Shown piece after piece: positions 5,186 to 5,802 of a DNA stretch of 5,802 bases. Location: positions 1 through 5,802 of the forward strand of contig PMAL01000034.1 of NCBI GenBank assembly GCA_003152555.1, in the 5' to 3' direction. The stretch's first letter is position 1. Each line of letters begins with the position of its first letter. The notes beneath the pieces are model-generated. The model saw only the letters and a list, made by a program, of their open reading frames with translations. It was not told the DNA's origin and did no database searches. Origin of the DNA: Acidimicrobiaceae bacterium. GTDB taxonomy: Bacteria; Actinomycetota; Acidimicrobiia; Acidimicrobiales; RAAP-2. A program made the position numbers and the translations under genes.

Positions 5186-5491
5186 ATGGACGCCATCGAA
5201 CCACTGGGTGGGACAGCTGCTGGTACCGACGTCATTGAAGAGACCGAGGTCGTGACGAAGCGGCCCTGGAATGTGGTGGTGTGGAACGATCCAGTCACCC
5301 CCATGGCCGTTGTGGTCGTCATCTTCAAGCGAATCTTTGGCTATTCGAATAACAAGGCCACGCAATTGATGCTGACGGTGCACCACGAGGGCCGGGCCAT
5401 CGTGTGGTCCGGTCAGCGCGACCGGGCACAGGCCTACTGTGTGAAGCTCCAGGTCGCTGGGTTACAGAGCACGATTGAACAGGACGACTAG
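5186..5491 (+). CDS. clpS: ATP-dependent Clp protease adaptor ClpS
   Basis: ClpS recognises N-degrons (bulky hydrophobic N-terminal residues) and hands such proteins to the Clp unfoldase, in actinobacteria ClpC1 with ClpP1P2. The 101-residue product has a flexible acidic N-terminal tail (about 1-25) and then the conserved core. PWNVVVWNDPVTPM at 27-40 holds N34 and D35, which bind the substrate's alpha-amino group. IFGYSNNKATQLM at 50-62 follows, then VHHEGRAIV at 65-73 with H66 of the binding pocket, and the C-terminal AGLQSTIEQ. All key residues are present and the length is normal. The frame stays open upstream to about 4955, but that stretch is antisense to the MpaB-family gene and unlike any ClpS, so ATG 5186 is chosen. 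A second, out-of-frame ATG lies at 5182. It forms an operon with the DUF2017 gene. Confidence 0.92.
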   Translation: MDAIEPLGGTAAGTDVIEETEVVTKRPWNVVVWNDPVTPMAVVVVIFKRIFGYSNNKATQLMLTVHHEGRAIVWSGQRDRAQAYCVKLQVAGLQSTIEQDD

Positions 5492-5802
5492 TGGTCGGGC
5501 GCCACCGCATGTTCGTTCGCCGCCGCGATGGTCGTGTCGAAGTTCGCCTCAACGACCTCGGTCGTGCGGTGGCGCGTGAAGCCTTCGGTCACGTGGTCGC
5601 GGCCGAACGTGACCCTGACCACGAGTGGCACGTGACTTTAAGCGCGCCGATCGACCCCAGCAGTGATCAGGACGACCCACTCGCCACCCTGACCCGACAG
5701 AACGAGACGTCAACCAACGCTGAACTCGCCGTCATGACGCTCAATGAACAGTTCTTGAATGACGCCGAAGCCTGGGCCTGGCTCAGCACGCTGCAGGTAG
5801 CG
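5491..5802 (+). CDS. DUF2017 family protein, N-terminal part
   Basis: The frame runs from GTG 5491 to the window edge: 104 codons, incomplete at its C-terminal end. DUF2017 proteins are actinobacterial, usually lie next to clpS, and have no established function. What is visible fits: a short basic start (MFVRRRDGRVEVRLNDLG, residues 7-24), an acidic and polar middle (about 40-75), and a segment near the edge, LNEQFLNDAEAWAWLSTLQ at 84-102, which resembles the family's conserved L..eeaeaWL.aL block. The GTG overlaps the clpS stop by one base (TAGTG), and AGGA at 5481-5484 lies six bases before it, so translation is probably coupled. A start at ATG 5509 is possible but has no clear ribosome binding site. 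Position beside clpS suggests a role linked to Clp proteolysis, which is inference only. Confidence 0.78.
   Translation, partial: MVGRHRMFVRRRDGRVEVRLNDLGRAVAREAFGHVVAAERDPDHEWHVTLSAPIDPSSDQDDPLATLTRQNETSTNAELAVMTLNEQFLNDAEAWAWLSTLQVA

Overview
This window reads as a compact chromosomal stretch of an actinobacterium of moderately high GC (about 60% by eye). Three things point there: a clpS gene followed directly by a DUF2017 gene, an aldose 1-epimerase with the actinobacterial-type ending (EPMTCPPDA, then EPGQHW.GSW), and start codons that seem to be read without a leader (a -10 box 6-7 bases before the start codon). A class such as Acidimicrobiia is possible, but I cannot fix it from sequence alone. 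There are no RNA genes, insertion sequences, phage genes, CRISPR arrays or long repeats. Codon and base use look even throughout.

The layout alternates strictly in direction. (1) 1-383, minus: the first 127 codons of a CoA-acylating methylmalonate-semialdehyde dehydrogenase (mmsA) that runs off the left edge. (2) 446-1713, plus: a double-hotdog acyl-CoA thioesterase and an ArfB-type ribosome-rescue peptidyl-tRNA hydrolase, overlapping by 4 bases. (3) 1710-2558, minus: SurE 5'/3'-nucleotidase, whose stop codon shares a CTAG palindrome with the arfB stop. (4) 2615-4248, plus: an aldose 1-epimerase and a short-chain dehydrogenase, 5 bases apart, with the second gene's ribosome binding site inside the last codons of the first. 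(5) 4232-5095, minus: a DUF2236/MpaB-Lcp family protein, overlapping the dehydrogenase tail to tail by 17 bases. (6) 5186-5802, plus: clpS and the start of a DUF2017 gene, overlapping by one base and running off the right edge.

All regulation must be packed into three short divergent gaps (384-445, 2559-2614, 5096-5185). The two convergent junctions overlap in coding sequence and leave no room for intergenic terminators. Functionally the genes are housekeeping and catabolic: valine/propionate breakdown and acyl-CoA hydrolysis, ribosome rescue, nucleotide dephosphorylation, a possible sugar mutarotation and oxidation pair, a possible heme oxygenase, and the N-degron adaptor of the Clp protease.

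I found no clearly new system. The best leads are the candidate epimerase-dehydrogenase sugar module, the uncharacterised DUF2017 partner of ClpS, the leaderless start pattern with a tandem out-of-frame ATG at clpS, and the head-to-head/tail-to-tail packing.
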